From Pulveribacter suum (GTDB taxonomy: Bacteria > Pseudomonadota > Gammaproteobacteria > Burkholderiales > Burkholderiaceae_C): 64,000 bases of DNA. The stretch covers positions 3,182,501 to 3,246,500 of the forward strand of contig NZ_CP027792.1 of NCBI RefSeq assembly GCF_003013695.1, given 5' to 3'. Positions 19,056 through 28,387 of the stretch are shown one piece after another; position 1 is the first letter of the stretch, and every line of letters starts with the position of its first letter. Both the position numbers and the translations under genes were made by a program. Under the pieces are notes generated by a model. It saw only the letters and a program-made list of their open reading frames with translations. It was not told where the DNA came from and ran no database searches.

Positions 19056-19794
19056 GGGGCCAGAGCGCGCGCTCGAGGATGGAGGAGTCCAGCACCGCCG
19101 GCAGCGAGGCGGAGCGGGGCGAGAGCTGCGACTGGTGCGCCTGCAAGGCCGCAGCTTTGCACATGCGCGCGAGCGCGGGCGCGCCCATCGCATACAGCTG
19201 ATGCCAGGGAATGCGCGGCATGGCCGGCTCGGCCCAGTGCCACATCCATACCGGGGCCTGCAGCAGAGGCAGGGACAGGCGGCGCGCGACGTCCATGGCC
19301 ACGCGGCCACAGCATTCGTGGTCGGGGTGGCCGTCCAGGTGCCAGGTCGTCACCAGCGCATCGCCGGGCCGCAGCAGGGCCAGCAGCGCGGCATGCAGGC
19401 GCGCCCCCGCTTCGGCCACGCCGCCGTCGGGCAGGTGCAGCGGCGTCATCGGCATGTGACCCAGCCCCAGTCGCACCAGGCCCTCGCGCCGCTCGCGGCT
19501 GCGCAGGGCATGCAGGTCCGGCGGGGGCAGGTCGGCCTGGGAATGGCTGGCCTCTCCGTCCGTCACGCCCACCAGGTGCAGGGCCCCGCCGCACGCGGCA
19601 TGCTGCTGCATGAGCAGGGCGCAGGCCAGCACTTCGTCGTCGGGGTGCGGCGCCACCACGACCAGCCGGCGCGCAGGGTCCACCAGCGGCCCTTGCAGCG
19701 CGGGAACGTGGCGCGACAGCCAGGTTTGCCAGCGGGCCGAAGGCAGCTGCGGGGCCCCGATGTGGCGCGCCGCCGCGTCGTTCACAGAGCCCAC
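19027..19794 (-). CDS. PIG-L family deacetylase
   Basis: This 255-aa LmbE/PIG-L metal-dependent N-deacetylase has the zinc motif VAPHPDDEVL near residue 48 and the second metal-ligand region HLDGHPDHE. Family members remove acetyl groups from GlcNAc-containing lipids or small molecules. It overlaps the acyl-CoA dehydrogenase-like gene upstream by 13 bp and the methyltransferase gene by 29 bp. The substrate is unknown. The neighbouring glycosyltransferase suggests a glycosylated intermediate (inference). Confidence 0.93.
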   Translation of the reverse strand: MGSVNDAAARHIGAPQLPSARWQTWLSRHVPALQGPLVDPARRLVVVAPHPDDEVLACALLMQQHAACGGALHLVGVTDGEASHSQADLPPPDLHALRSRERREGLVRLGLGHMPMTPLHLPDGGVAEAGARLHAALLALLRPGDALVTTWHLDGHPDHECCGRVAMDVARRLSLPLLQAPVWMWHWAEPAMPRIPWHQLYAMGAPALARMCKAAALQAHQSQLSPRSASLPAVLDSSILERALWPHEYFFIYAS

Positions 19795-20828
19795 GGCGCC
19801 TCCCCGGCTGCGAGCAGGGCCTGACCCAGCGCCGCGTCGTCGCGCGCGCCGTGGCTTTGGCGGATGAAGACCGCCAAATCTGCCGCGTGCCGGGCAAAGC
19901 CGCTATCGCGGCACAGGGGCGTGGCGCCCAGGGCGCGGGTGACCTCGTCCAGCACATGTCGCGCCGCCGCCTCTACCGCCTGGCGCACGCGCAGCGCCTG
20001 GCAACGGGCGTCGCCCTCGGGGTGGGCGTCAATCCACCGGGCGGCCTCGCGCAATAGCGCGGCCGAGCCCGCCAGCGCCACATCCACCTGGCCCAGGGCG
20101 GCCTGCTGGTAGGGCGCGCCGGGGCGCCCGTCGCTGGTGGCGGCAGCCGTGTGCAGCGCCCGGGCGATGCGGCGCGCGCCACCCCACCAGCAGGCGGCCA
20201 CGCCGGCGCCGCCCTGCCAGAACCCGGGCCGATTCACATAGGCTCCGGGCGCGCCCACCGGCGTGACCGGCACAGCGTCGAACTGCACCGTGGCGCTGGC
20301 GCTCGCAGCCATGCCCACGGCCATCCATTCGCTGCAGGACATGGAAATGCCCGGCTGGCGCAACTCCACTGCCACCAGCTGGGGCTGCTGGGCGTGCGCG
20401 CGCCAGGCCGTCAGCAGCGCGTGGCTGACCTCCTGCGCTCCGGAGCACCAGGCCTTGGTGCCGCTGATGCGCAGCTGGCCGTCTGCGCCCTGGTGCAGCT
20501 GCACCCGGGCGCCGGGCACCTCCGCCGCCCAGACGGCCCAGGTGGCACCCGCCTGCGCTGCCAAAGCCGGGGCCGCCAGCTCCTGCACGATGGCCAGCGC
20601 ATCGGCATGGCCCTCGTACAGCTTGGCCAAGGACAGGTCATGCTCGCCCACCTGGGCCAGCATGCGCCAGCGCTGCAGCGTGGCCCCGCCGGCCGGCCGG
20701 GGCGGCAAGGGCAGGCCGGCTGCCACCAGCCGGCGCAAGGCCTCTCCCGGCGTAGTGCCCGGCGGGCAGCAGTGGTACAGGCCGGCGGTCAGGTCCGGGG
20801 ACTGCAGGGGTAGCTCGTCGCGCCTCAT
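19782..20828 (-). CDS. Acyl-CoA dehydrogenase-like protein (atypical, no YEGT motif)
   Basis: This 348-aa flavin-type acyl-CoA dehydrogenase fold has SGTKAWCSGA matching the SGxKxW substrate/FAD segment. It is shorter than standard enzymes (about 380), and the C-terminus lacks the usual Y-E-G-T segment holding the catalytic Glu. It ends FIRQSHGARDDAALG instead. This suggests a divergent subfamily, possibly a monooxygenase or other flavoprotein (inference). The start overlaps the glycosyltransferase stop by four bases. It belongs to the four-gene unit with PIG-L and methyltransferase. Confidence 0.85.
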   Translation of the reverse strand: MRRDELPLQSPDLTAGLYHCCPPGTTPGEALRRLVAAGLPLPPRPAGGATLQRWRMLAQVGEHDLSLAKLYEGHADALAIVQELAAPALAAQAGATWAVWAAEVPGARVQLHQGADGQLRISGTKAWCSGAQEVSHALLTAWRAHAQQPQLVAVELRQPGISMSCSEWMAVGMAASASATVQFDAVPVTPVGAPGAYVNRPGFWQGGAGVAACWWGGARRIARALHTAAATSDGRPGAPYQQAALGQVDVALAGSAALLREAARWIDAHPEGDARCQALRVRQAVEAAARHVLDEVTRALGATPLCRDSGFARHAADLAVFIRQSHGARDDAALGQALLAAGEAPWAL

Positions 20829-21496
20829 GCCGCAGCCCCTTGCGCGCTGTGGCACAGCGCCGCCAGGCAGGCACCAAAACCTTCGGGCGCCCGGTAGTCC
20901 AGGCGCGCGCTGGTGCGCACGCGCGGGCGGTTGGACCAGGCGATGCGCGCCCCGCTGGCGGCCAGCGCCTGCACCAGGGCCACATCCTCGTGCGAGCGCA
21001 GGGGCGCGAAGCCCCCAACCCGCTGATAGGCCTGCGCGCACACACCCAGATTGGCGCCGTGGATGTGGCGATGCTCCGGCCGGTCGTGGTAGGCGGCCAG
21101 GTAGCGCTGGCGCACACCGCGGCTGTAGCCCGCCCAGCTGCTGACCTGCACCGTGCCGCAGACGCAGTGGGCCGCTTCGGCCAGCTGTGCGGCGATCCAT
21201 TCAGGGCCCACCTCGCTGTCGGCATCGGTGAAGCTGAGCCAGCGTGCCCCTTGCTCCAGCGCCCGCGCGGCGCCCAGGGCGCGGGCCTGGCCGACGTTGC
21301 GGCCGTCCAGCCACACCACCTGCACGCCGTGGGCGGCGGCAATCGCGCCCGAGCGGTCGGTGCAGGCGTCCAGCGCCACGATGGTCTGAACCCTCTCGCC
21401 CGCCAAGCGGGGGTGTGCGGCCGCGCGCGCCACCGAGCGCAGGCAGGCAGCGAGGCAGCGCTCTTCGTCATGGACGGGAACGACCACGCCGATCAT
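20825..21496 (-). CDS. Family 2 glycosyltransferase
   Basis: This 223-aa GT-A fold protein starts MIGVVVPVHDEERCL, a classical GT2 N-terminus, with the D-x-D-type motif SFTDADSEV and the acceptor region RSHEDVALV. It has no membrane segment. The ATG at 21494-21496 is preferred over an upstream frame extension because it begins exactly at the first beta strand. It is the first gene of the overlapping four-gene unit, 228 bp downstream of corA. The donor and acceptor sugars are unknown. Confidence 0.9.
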   Translation of the reverse strand: MIGVVVPVHDEERCLAACLRSVARAAAHPRLAGERVQTIVALDACTDRSGAIAAAHGVQVVWLDGRNVGQARALGAARALEQGARWLSFTDADSEVGPEWIAAQLAEAAHCVCGTVQVSSWAGYSRGVRQRYLAAYHDRPEHRHIHGANLGVCAQAYQRVGGFAPLRSHEDVALVQALAASGARIAWSNRPRVRTSARLDYRAPEGFGACLAALCHSAQGAAA

Positions 21497-21724
21497 GCGA
21501 GCCCCATGCGGCGGACGGATGCGAACAGGTTTCGGTGCATTTTTGCTTCTTTCCACGCGGGTGGCGGCGCAGGCGGCGCCGGCAGGCCATCGTAGAAAGC
21601 AGGCGGCCGTCCGCCGTGTAGGACAAACCAAGGCCGCCGATGCGCCTTGTGGCCTGACCTCACGTCGGCAGTTCGCGGGCGCGGCGCACCGGCCAGCGCT
21701 GCACTGCAGGGGGAGCGCCGCGCG

Positions 21725-22867
21725 CTACAGCCAGTGCTTGCGCCGGAAGTACGCCAGCATGCCGCCCACCACCACGGCCATCACCCCCAGCACGTAAAGG
21801 TAGCCGTAGCGCCAGTGCAGCTCGGGCATGTTGAAGCGGCTGTCGGTGTCGAAGTTCATGCCGTACAGCCCGGTGATGAAAGTCAGCGGCAGGAAGATGG
21901 TGGCGACGATGGTCAGCCCCTTCATGATGTTGTTCATGCGCTGGCTCACGGCCGACAGGTACACATCCAGCAGGCTCGAAGCCATCTCGCGGTAGGTCTC
22001 GACGAAGTCGATGATGACCACAGCGTGGTCGTGGCAGTCGCGCAGGTACACGCGCGTGCTCTCGTGGATGAACGAGGCGTCGTCGCGCATCAGTGCGGCG
22101 ATGGCCTCGCGCTGCGGCCACCAGGCGCGGCGCATCACCACCAGCTCGCGCTTGGCGTAGTGCAGCTTGTTGCGGGCCTCCTGGTCGGCGTCCAGCAATA
22201 TCTCGTCCTCCAGCCCTTCCAGCTCGTCGCCCAGGTCGTCCAGCAGCGGAAAGCCCGAGTCCACGATGGTGTCCAGCAGCGCGTACAGCAGGTAGTCGGC
22301 GCCCAGGCGGCGGATCTTGCCGTTGGCGCGCAGGCGCTGGCGCACGGGCTCGAACACGTCGCTGGCGCCGTCGTTGATGCTGACCACGAAGTTGCAGCCC
22401 AGGAACAGGCTGATCTGGTCCACGCGGCAGGCGCCGCCATCGCCTTCGGCATCGCGCTCGCGCTGCACCAGGTTCAGGATGACGAACTGGTGCGCGTCAT
22501 AGGTTTCGGCCTTGGCGCGCTGGCCGCGGTGCAGCACGTCTTCGAGCGCCAGCGGGTGCAGGCCGAGCGTCTCCTTGAGGCTTTGCAGCTGCTGCGGACT
22601 GGGCAGGCCCTGCAGGTGCAGCCAGACCACGCGCTGGCCGTCGGCCATGGCAGCCGCGGCGGCATCGATGCTGGCGCCCTGCTGCTCGACCACTTCGCCC
22701 TCGCTGGCGTAGTGCATCAGCCACAGGTGCGCCGGCGGCAGCGCCGCGTCGTCCTGGGCACTGGCGACAGATTCGAGCGAACCTGGCGGGGCGCCCGGGC
22801 GGTTGTTGCGACGGCGAAAGGCTTGGCGGCGCAGGGCGCGCAGGCGGGTGGTGACGGGGTTTTTCAC
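21725..22867 (-). CDS. corA: CorA family magnesium/cobalt transporter
   Basis: This 380-aa channel has a large cytoplasmic N-terminal domain, a long stalk helix and two C-terminal membrane helices. The signature GMN lies in GLYGMNFD between them, and the C-terminus is short and basic (FRRKHWL). It mediates Mg2+ (and Co2+/Ni2+) uptake as a pentamer. The start codon is GTG at 22865-22867 with GAGG upstream. No regulatory leader such as a Mg2+ riboswitch was seen in the short upstream region. Confidence 0.95.
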   Translation of the reverse strand: MKNPVTTRLRALRRQAFRRRNNRPGAPPGSLESVASAQDDAALPPAHLWLMHYASEGEVVEQQGASIDAAAAAMADGQRVVWLHLQGLPSPQQLQSLKETLGLHPLALEDVLHRGQRAKAETYDAHQFVILNLVQRERDAEGDGGACRVDQISLFLGCNFVVSINDGASDVFEPVRQRLRANGKIRRLGADYLLYALLDTIVDSGFPLLDDLGDELEGLEDEILLDADQEARNKLHYAKRELVVMRRAWWPQREAIAALMRDDASFIHESTRVYLRDCHDHAVVIIDFVETYREMASSLLDVYLSAVSQRMNNIMKGLTIVATIFLPLTFITGLYGMNFDTDSRFNMPELHWRYGYLYVLGVMAVVVGGMLAYFRRKHWL

Positions 22868-22998
22868 AAGGGTCTGCCTCTGAGGCGGTCAGCGGTGCGG
22901 CGGCGGCGCGGCAAGGCAAAACACCGCAGGAGCCGAGCAGCCGCGTGGATGGCAATCAGCATACCTGGCGCGAAGCCAGTGCCCGGCGCAACGTATGC

Positions 22999-23053
22999 GT
23001 CAAAACAGGCTCCAAGGCTTGTACAGCAAGCGCTGGCAGCTATGGTTTTTGAT
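22999..23053 (-). repeat. Intergenic repeat copy 4
   Basis: On the minus strand ATCAAAAACCATAGCTGC, CAGCGCTTGCTGTACAAGC, then GGAGCCTGTTTTGAC. It lies between corA and the DUF333 gene. Confidence 0.85.
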
Positions 23054-23090
23054 GACTGCGCGTGAAGCGGCGCACGGCGTGGGCGCCTCC

Positions 23091-23348
23091 TCACTGGTTT
23101 GAATGGTCGCGCCGAAACAGCTCCCACTCCTCGACCACTGTGCCATCCGGAAGGTGGCACAGGCCCTGCTCTGCGCCCATGCGCTTGACGATCTCCAGCC
23201 TGCCGCCCCGCTGCGCGCAGTACACCGACGCCGGATTGGCCATGCCCACGGCCGGGGACGGGACCGGGGGTGCGGCGCAGCCCGCAAGCGCCGCAAGCGC
23301 CACGGTGCTGGCGGCGAAGAAGGTCCAGGAGGCGGCAGGGTTGGTCAT
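23091..23348 (-). CDS. DUF333 lipoprotein
   Basis: This 85-aa protein has a signal sequence ending in the lipobox LAGC (ALAALAGCAAP), so it is probably a lipoprotein. The mature part has the DUF333 pattern NPASVYCAQRGGRLEIV and GLCHLPDGTVVEEWELF, each with a conserved Cys. The start at 23346-23348 is supported by AAGGA upstream. DUF333 proteins are often labelled hemolysin-like, but their function is not established. Confidence 0.9.
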   Translation of the reverse strand: MTNPAASWTFFAASTVALAALAGCAAPPVPSPAVGMANPASVYCAQRGGRLEIVKRMGAEQGLCHLPDGTVVEEWELFRRDHSNQ

Positions 23349-23403
23349 GGCATTTCCTTGGGATGACTGGATGGGGCGCTTGCGGTACACAGCCTGCGCC
23401 GGC

Positions 23404-23441
23404 CCAAGAGCGCAACGGTCATTCGACCGTCACGCTCTTGG
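23404..23441 (-). repeat. Displaced duplicate of the glmS 3' end with its hairpin
   Basis: On the minus strand this reads AAG AGC GTG ACG GTC GAA TGA, encoding K-S-V-T-V-E-stop as at the end of glmS, again preceded by GCC (Ala). The same dyad symmetry is present (CCAAGAGCG / CGCTCTTGG). The true glmS copy is at 23537-23574. The 95 bases between are non-coding. Confidence 0.8.
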
Positions 23442-23551
23442 CAGAAAGGCTTGTGCCGCCCCATAACTTCGCTGCGCGAAGTGAGCGGCGTCCAAGCCGC
23501 GCAATCTGGGCGCTGCGCGCAGCGGCTGCGCCTCTTCCAAAAGCGTGGCGG

Positions 23552-25450
<1,899 letters not shown>

Positions 25451-25594
25451 GGGTGAATGCCTCCGAGAGCAGAAAAAGCAATGACCGGATGCTAGGAAGC
25501 GCTGTGCGAAATTTGTCCTCTATTTCTGCATCTTTTCGGCGTTGAATTTCAGAAAATGGCACTGATGAAATATTCGATCGCCTAACATGCTTGC

Positions 25595-26110
25595 ATGCAA
25601 GAGAAAATCACGCTCGACGCCATTGACCTGCAGCTGCTCGACCAGCTGCAGCGTGACGCCTCGCCCAGCAACCAGGACCTGGCCCGGCAGGTGGGGGTGT
25701 CGCCCGCCACCTGCCTGCGCCGCGTGCGCCGGCTGCACGAGTGCGGGCTGATCGAGCGCCAGGTGGCGCTGGTGCAGCCCGAGCGGCTGGCGCAAGTGCT
25801 GGGCCACGGCCTCACGGTGATCGCCGAGGTGTCGCTGGACCGCCAGGGCGCCGAGCATCTGGACGCCTTCCAGGCCCGCGCCGTGCAGGATGACGCTGTG
25901 CAGCAGTGCTGGCGCGTCTCGCCCGGGCCGGACTTCGTGCTCATCGCCCAGGTGGTGGACATGCCGGCCTGGCTGGCGCTGTCGCAGCGCCTGTTCACGC
26001 AGGACGCCAATGTGCGCAACGTGCGCGCCTTCTTCGCCACCCAGCGTGCAAAATTCGAGACAAAACTGCCTCTGGCGCCCGCCAGTCAAGCGCAAGGAGC
26101 TATCAAATAA
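25595..26110 (+). CDS. Lrp/AsnC family transcriptional regulator
   Basis: This 171-aa regulator has an N-terminal winged helix (LDLQLLDQLQRDASPSNQDL then VSPATCLRRVRRL) and a C-terminal RAM/AsnC ligand-binding domain. It is divergent from glmS across 144 bp, so it may control glmS, itself or both (inference). The last 18 codons or so are unusual. Positions 26057-26110 match the intergenic repeat, so the tail (about ETKLPLAPASQAQGAIK) is repeat-encoded, and the ancestral stop was probably further upstream. Confidence 0.93.
   Translation: MQEKITLDAIDLQLLDQLQRDASPSNQDLARQVGVSPATCLRRVRRLHECGLIERQVALVQPERLAQVLGHGLTVIAEVSLDRQGAEHLDAFQARAVQDDAVQQCWRVSPGPDFVLIAQVVDMPAWLALSQRLFTQDANVRNVRAFFATQRAKFETKLPLAPASQAQGAIK
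26057..26110 (-). repeat. Intergenic repeat copy 5, inside the 3' end of the Lrp/AsnC gene
   Basis: On the minus strand TTATTTGATAGCTCC, TTGCGCTTGACTGGCG, then AGAGGCAGTTTTGTCTC. The gene's final codons and stop are within it. Confidence 0.75.
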
Positions 26111-26197
26111 ACAGCATCCGCATTCCCAGCGTTGACCTACAGCCGGTGCGCCGCCGGCTCACTACAGTGGTCGGCAGCTGCCACCCATGGAGGATGC

Positions 26198-27190
26198 ATG
26201 GAGTTCAAGGACTACTACAAGACGCTGGGCGTGGCCAAGGACGCCACGGCCGACGACATCAAGAAGGCCTATCGCAAGCTGGCCCGCAAGTACCACCCCG
26301 ATGTGAGCAAGGAGGCGGACGCTGCCGCGCGCATGGCCGAGGTGAACGAGGCCAACACCGTCCTGTCCGACCCCGAAAAGCGCGCCGCCTACGACCAGCT
26401 GGGCCGCAGCGCGCCGCACGGGGCAGGCAGCGGCGGCCAGGGCTTTCGCCCGCCGCCCAACTGGGACGCGGGCTTCGAGTTCACCGGCGCGCCCGGCGGC
26501 GCCGAAGGCATGGACAGCGCCCAGTTCAGCGAATTCTTCGAAGAGCTCTTCGGCCGCACCGCCCGCGGCCAGGGGCCAGGCCGTGCGCACCGCGCGGGCG
26601 GCGGCGCAACGCGCGAGCAGCGCGGCAGCGACCACCACGCCCGCATCGAACTGGACCTGGCTGACGCCTACCTCGGCGCCGAGCGCACCTTGTCGCTGCG
26701 CGGCGCGCGGCTGGACGCGCAGGGGCACCTGGTCAATGAAGAGCGCCAGCTGCAGGTGACCATCCCCAAGGGCGTGCGCGCCGGCCAGCTGATCCGCCTG
26801 GCCGGCCAGGGCGCGCCGGGCGCGGGCGGCGCCCCGGCCGGCGACCTGTTCCTGGAGGTGGAGTTCAAGCCCGATGCGCGCTGGCGCGCCGAGGACCGCG
26901 ACGTCTATCAAAGCGTGCCCGTCGCCCCCTGGGAGGCCGAGCTGGGCGGCGCCATCGAGGTCACCACCCCGGGCGGGGCGACGGTGGAAGTCACCGTGCC
27001 CGCGCGCTGGAAAGCGGGGCGCAAGCTGCGCCTCAAAGGGCGCGGCATTCCCGCCGCCACGCCGGGCGACCTGTACCTGGAGCTGCACGTGGCCTTGCCC
27101 CCGGCCACCACCGAGGCTGAAAAGCAGGCCTGGCGCACCTTGGCCCAGGCCTACCCATCGTTCAACCCGCGCCGCACGCAAGGAGGCTGA
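26198..27190 (+). CDS. cbpA: DnaJ-family co-chaperone CbpA
   Basis: This 330-aa protein has an N-terminal J-domain (YYKTLGVAKDATADD; HPD in KYHPDVSKE), a Gly-rich linker (about residues 75-150) and two C-terminal substrate-binding domains, with no zinc-finger repeat, as in CbpA. It stimulates DnaK ATPase activity and binds client proteins. GGAGG at 26189-26193 precedes the ATG at 26198. It is followed 5 bp later by cbpM, the usual arrangement. Confidence 0.95.
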   Translation: MEFKDYYKTLGVAKDATADDIKKAYRKLARKYHPDVSKEADAAARMAEVNEANTVLSDPEKRAAYDQLGRSAPHGAGSGGQGFRPPPNWDAGFEFTGAPGGAEGMDSAQFSEFFEELFGRTARGQGPGRAHRAGGGATREQRGSDHHARIELDLADAYLGAERTLSLRGARLDAQGHLVNEERQLQVTIPKGVRAGQLIRLAGQGAPGAGGAPAGDLFLEVEFKPDARWRAEDRDVYQSVPVAPWEAELGGAIEVTTPGGATVEVTVPARWKAGRKLRLKGRGIPAATPGDLYLELHVALPPATTEAEKQAWRTLAQAYPSFNPRRTQGG

Positions 27191-27195
27191 CCGCC

Positions 27196-27528
27196 ATGCC
27201 AACACCCCACACTCCCGCCAGCGCCCTGGCCGAGCTGCTGGACGAGCGCGGCCCCTTGAGCCTAGACGAACTGGCCCGTGCCTGCTGCATGGCCCCCGGC
27301 TGGGTCAGCGAGCGGGCCACGGCCGGGCTGCTGCAGGGCGACCAGGCCGGCAGCAGCTGGCATTTCTCCAGCACCACCGTGGTGCGCGCCCGCCGCCTGG
27401 CGCGGCTGGAATCGACGTTCGACGCCGACCCGCAGCTGGCCGGCCTGACGGCCGATTTGATCGAGGAAGTGAACGCCCTGCGCCAGCGCCTGCGCCAGCT
27501 GGAGGCGCAGCTGGGGCTGGGCGGGTAG
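27196..27528 (+). CDS. cbpM: Chaperone modulator CbpM-like protein
   Basis: This 110-aa MerR-like winged helix has a C-terminal helix (LTADLIEEVNALRQRLRQLEA). CbpM binds the J-domain of CbpA and blocks its activity. The direct position after cbpA is the main evidence with the fold (LSLDELARACCMAPGWV, VVRARRLARLESTF). Sequence conservation in this family is low, so the call depends strongly on synteny. Confidence 0.85.
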   Translation: MPTPHTPASALAELLDERGPLSLDELARACCMAPGWVSERATAGLLQGDQAGSSWHFSSTTVVRARRLARLESTFDADPQLAGLTADLIEEVNALRQRLRQLEAQLGLGG

Positions 27529-27630
27529 CGGCGCTCCTCTCAGGGCGGCGTGGCAGCACCGCCGTCTGGGCCCCTTGGGGCGGTTGTGTGGGGGGCGTTG
27601 AGCGTTTTGCTTGGACACCCACCCAACGCT

Positions 27631-28380
27631 CTATGCCGCCGGCCAGTCCAGCTGCACCGTGCAGCCCCCGCCGGGTTGGGCCGTGGCGCTGATGCGCGCG
27701 CCGTGGCGCTGGGCAATGGCCTGGCACAGCGCCAGGCCGGCGCCCACGCCTTCGAATTCCGACTCGCGGTGCAGCCGCTCGAACACGCCGAACAGCGGGC
27801 CGGCGCGTTCGGGTTCGAAGCCGGCGCCGTTGTCCTGCACGGCGATGTGCACGCGCTCGCCCTGGCGCTGCGCCCGCACGGCGATGCGGGCCGGCTCGCG
27901 CCCGCGGGTGAACTTGAGCGCGTTGGCCAGCAGTTCGCGCAGCAGCTGGCGCAGCAGGGCCGGGTCGGCCTGCACGGCGGGCAGCGCATCGTCCACCTGC
28001 CACTGCACGGGGCGGCCGGCCTCGCTGGCGGCCAGCAGGGTACGCGCCTCGTGCAGCGCCGCACTCAGGTCCACGGGCTGCAGCTGCAGCGGGGCGCGGC
28101 CGGCGTCGGCGAGGGCGCGCAGGCCGTCCAGCATCAGCGCCATGCGGCGGGCGGACTGCTCCATGGTGGCCACGCAGTCCTGCGCCTCGGCCACGGTGTC
28201 CTCGGGCGGCAGCTCGGCCAGCAGCTCGCGCACCAGCGTGCCGTAGGAGGTGACGTGGCGCAGCGGCGCGCCCAGGTCGTGCACCACGCGCTGCATGAAG
28301 GCGTCCTGCGCGGCGGCCATGTCGGCCAGTTGCTGGCGGGCCTGCGCCAGCTGCTGCTGCAGGGCCTGGGTGTCTGCCAT
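27631..28380 (-). CDS. Small soluble histidine kinase
   Basis: This 249-aa protein has a short coiled coil (residues 1-25), H-box HDLGAPLRHVTS and ATPase N-box LLRELLANALKFT, D-box VQDNGAGFEPE and G-box GVGAGLALCQAI. No sensory or membrane domain is present. It resembles the C-terminal halves of bacteriophytochrome-type or cyanobacterial-style kinases. It starts 7 bp after the glmU stop and is likely co-transcribed with it. No partner response regulator is adjacent, so its input and output are unknown. Confidence 0.88.
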   Translation of the reverse strand: MADTQALQQQLAQARQQLADMAAAQDAFMQRVVHDLGAPLRHVTSYGTLVRELLAELPPEDTVAEAQDCVATMEQSARRMALMLDGLRALADAGRAPLQLQPVDLSAALHEARTLLAASEAGRPVQWQVDDALPAVQADPALLRQLLRELLANALKFTRGREPARIAVRAQRQGERVHIAVQDNGAGFEPERAGPLFGVFERLHRESEFEGVGAGLALCQAIAQRHGARISATAQPGGGCTVQLDWPAA

Positions 28381-28387
28381 GGCCTTG

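Noticed and set aside
25451..25594. glmS ribozyme upstream of glmS
   Set aside because: The region is short, lacks the ribozyme core and the ribozyme is a feature of Gram-positive bacteria.
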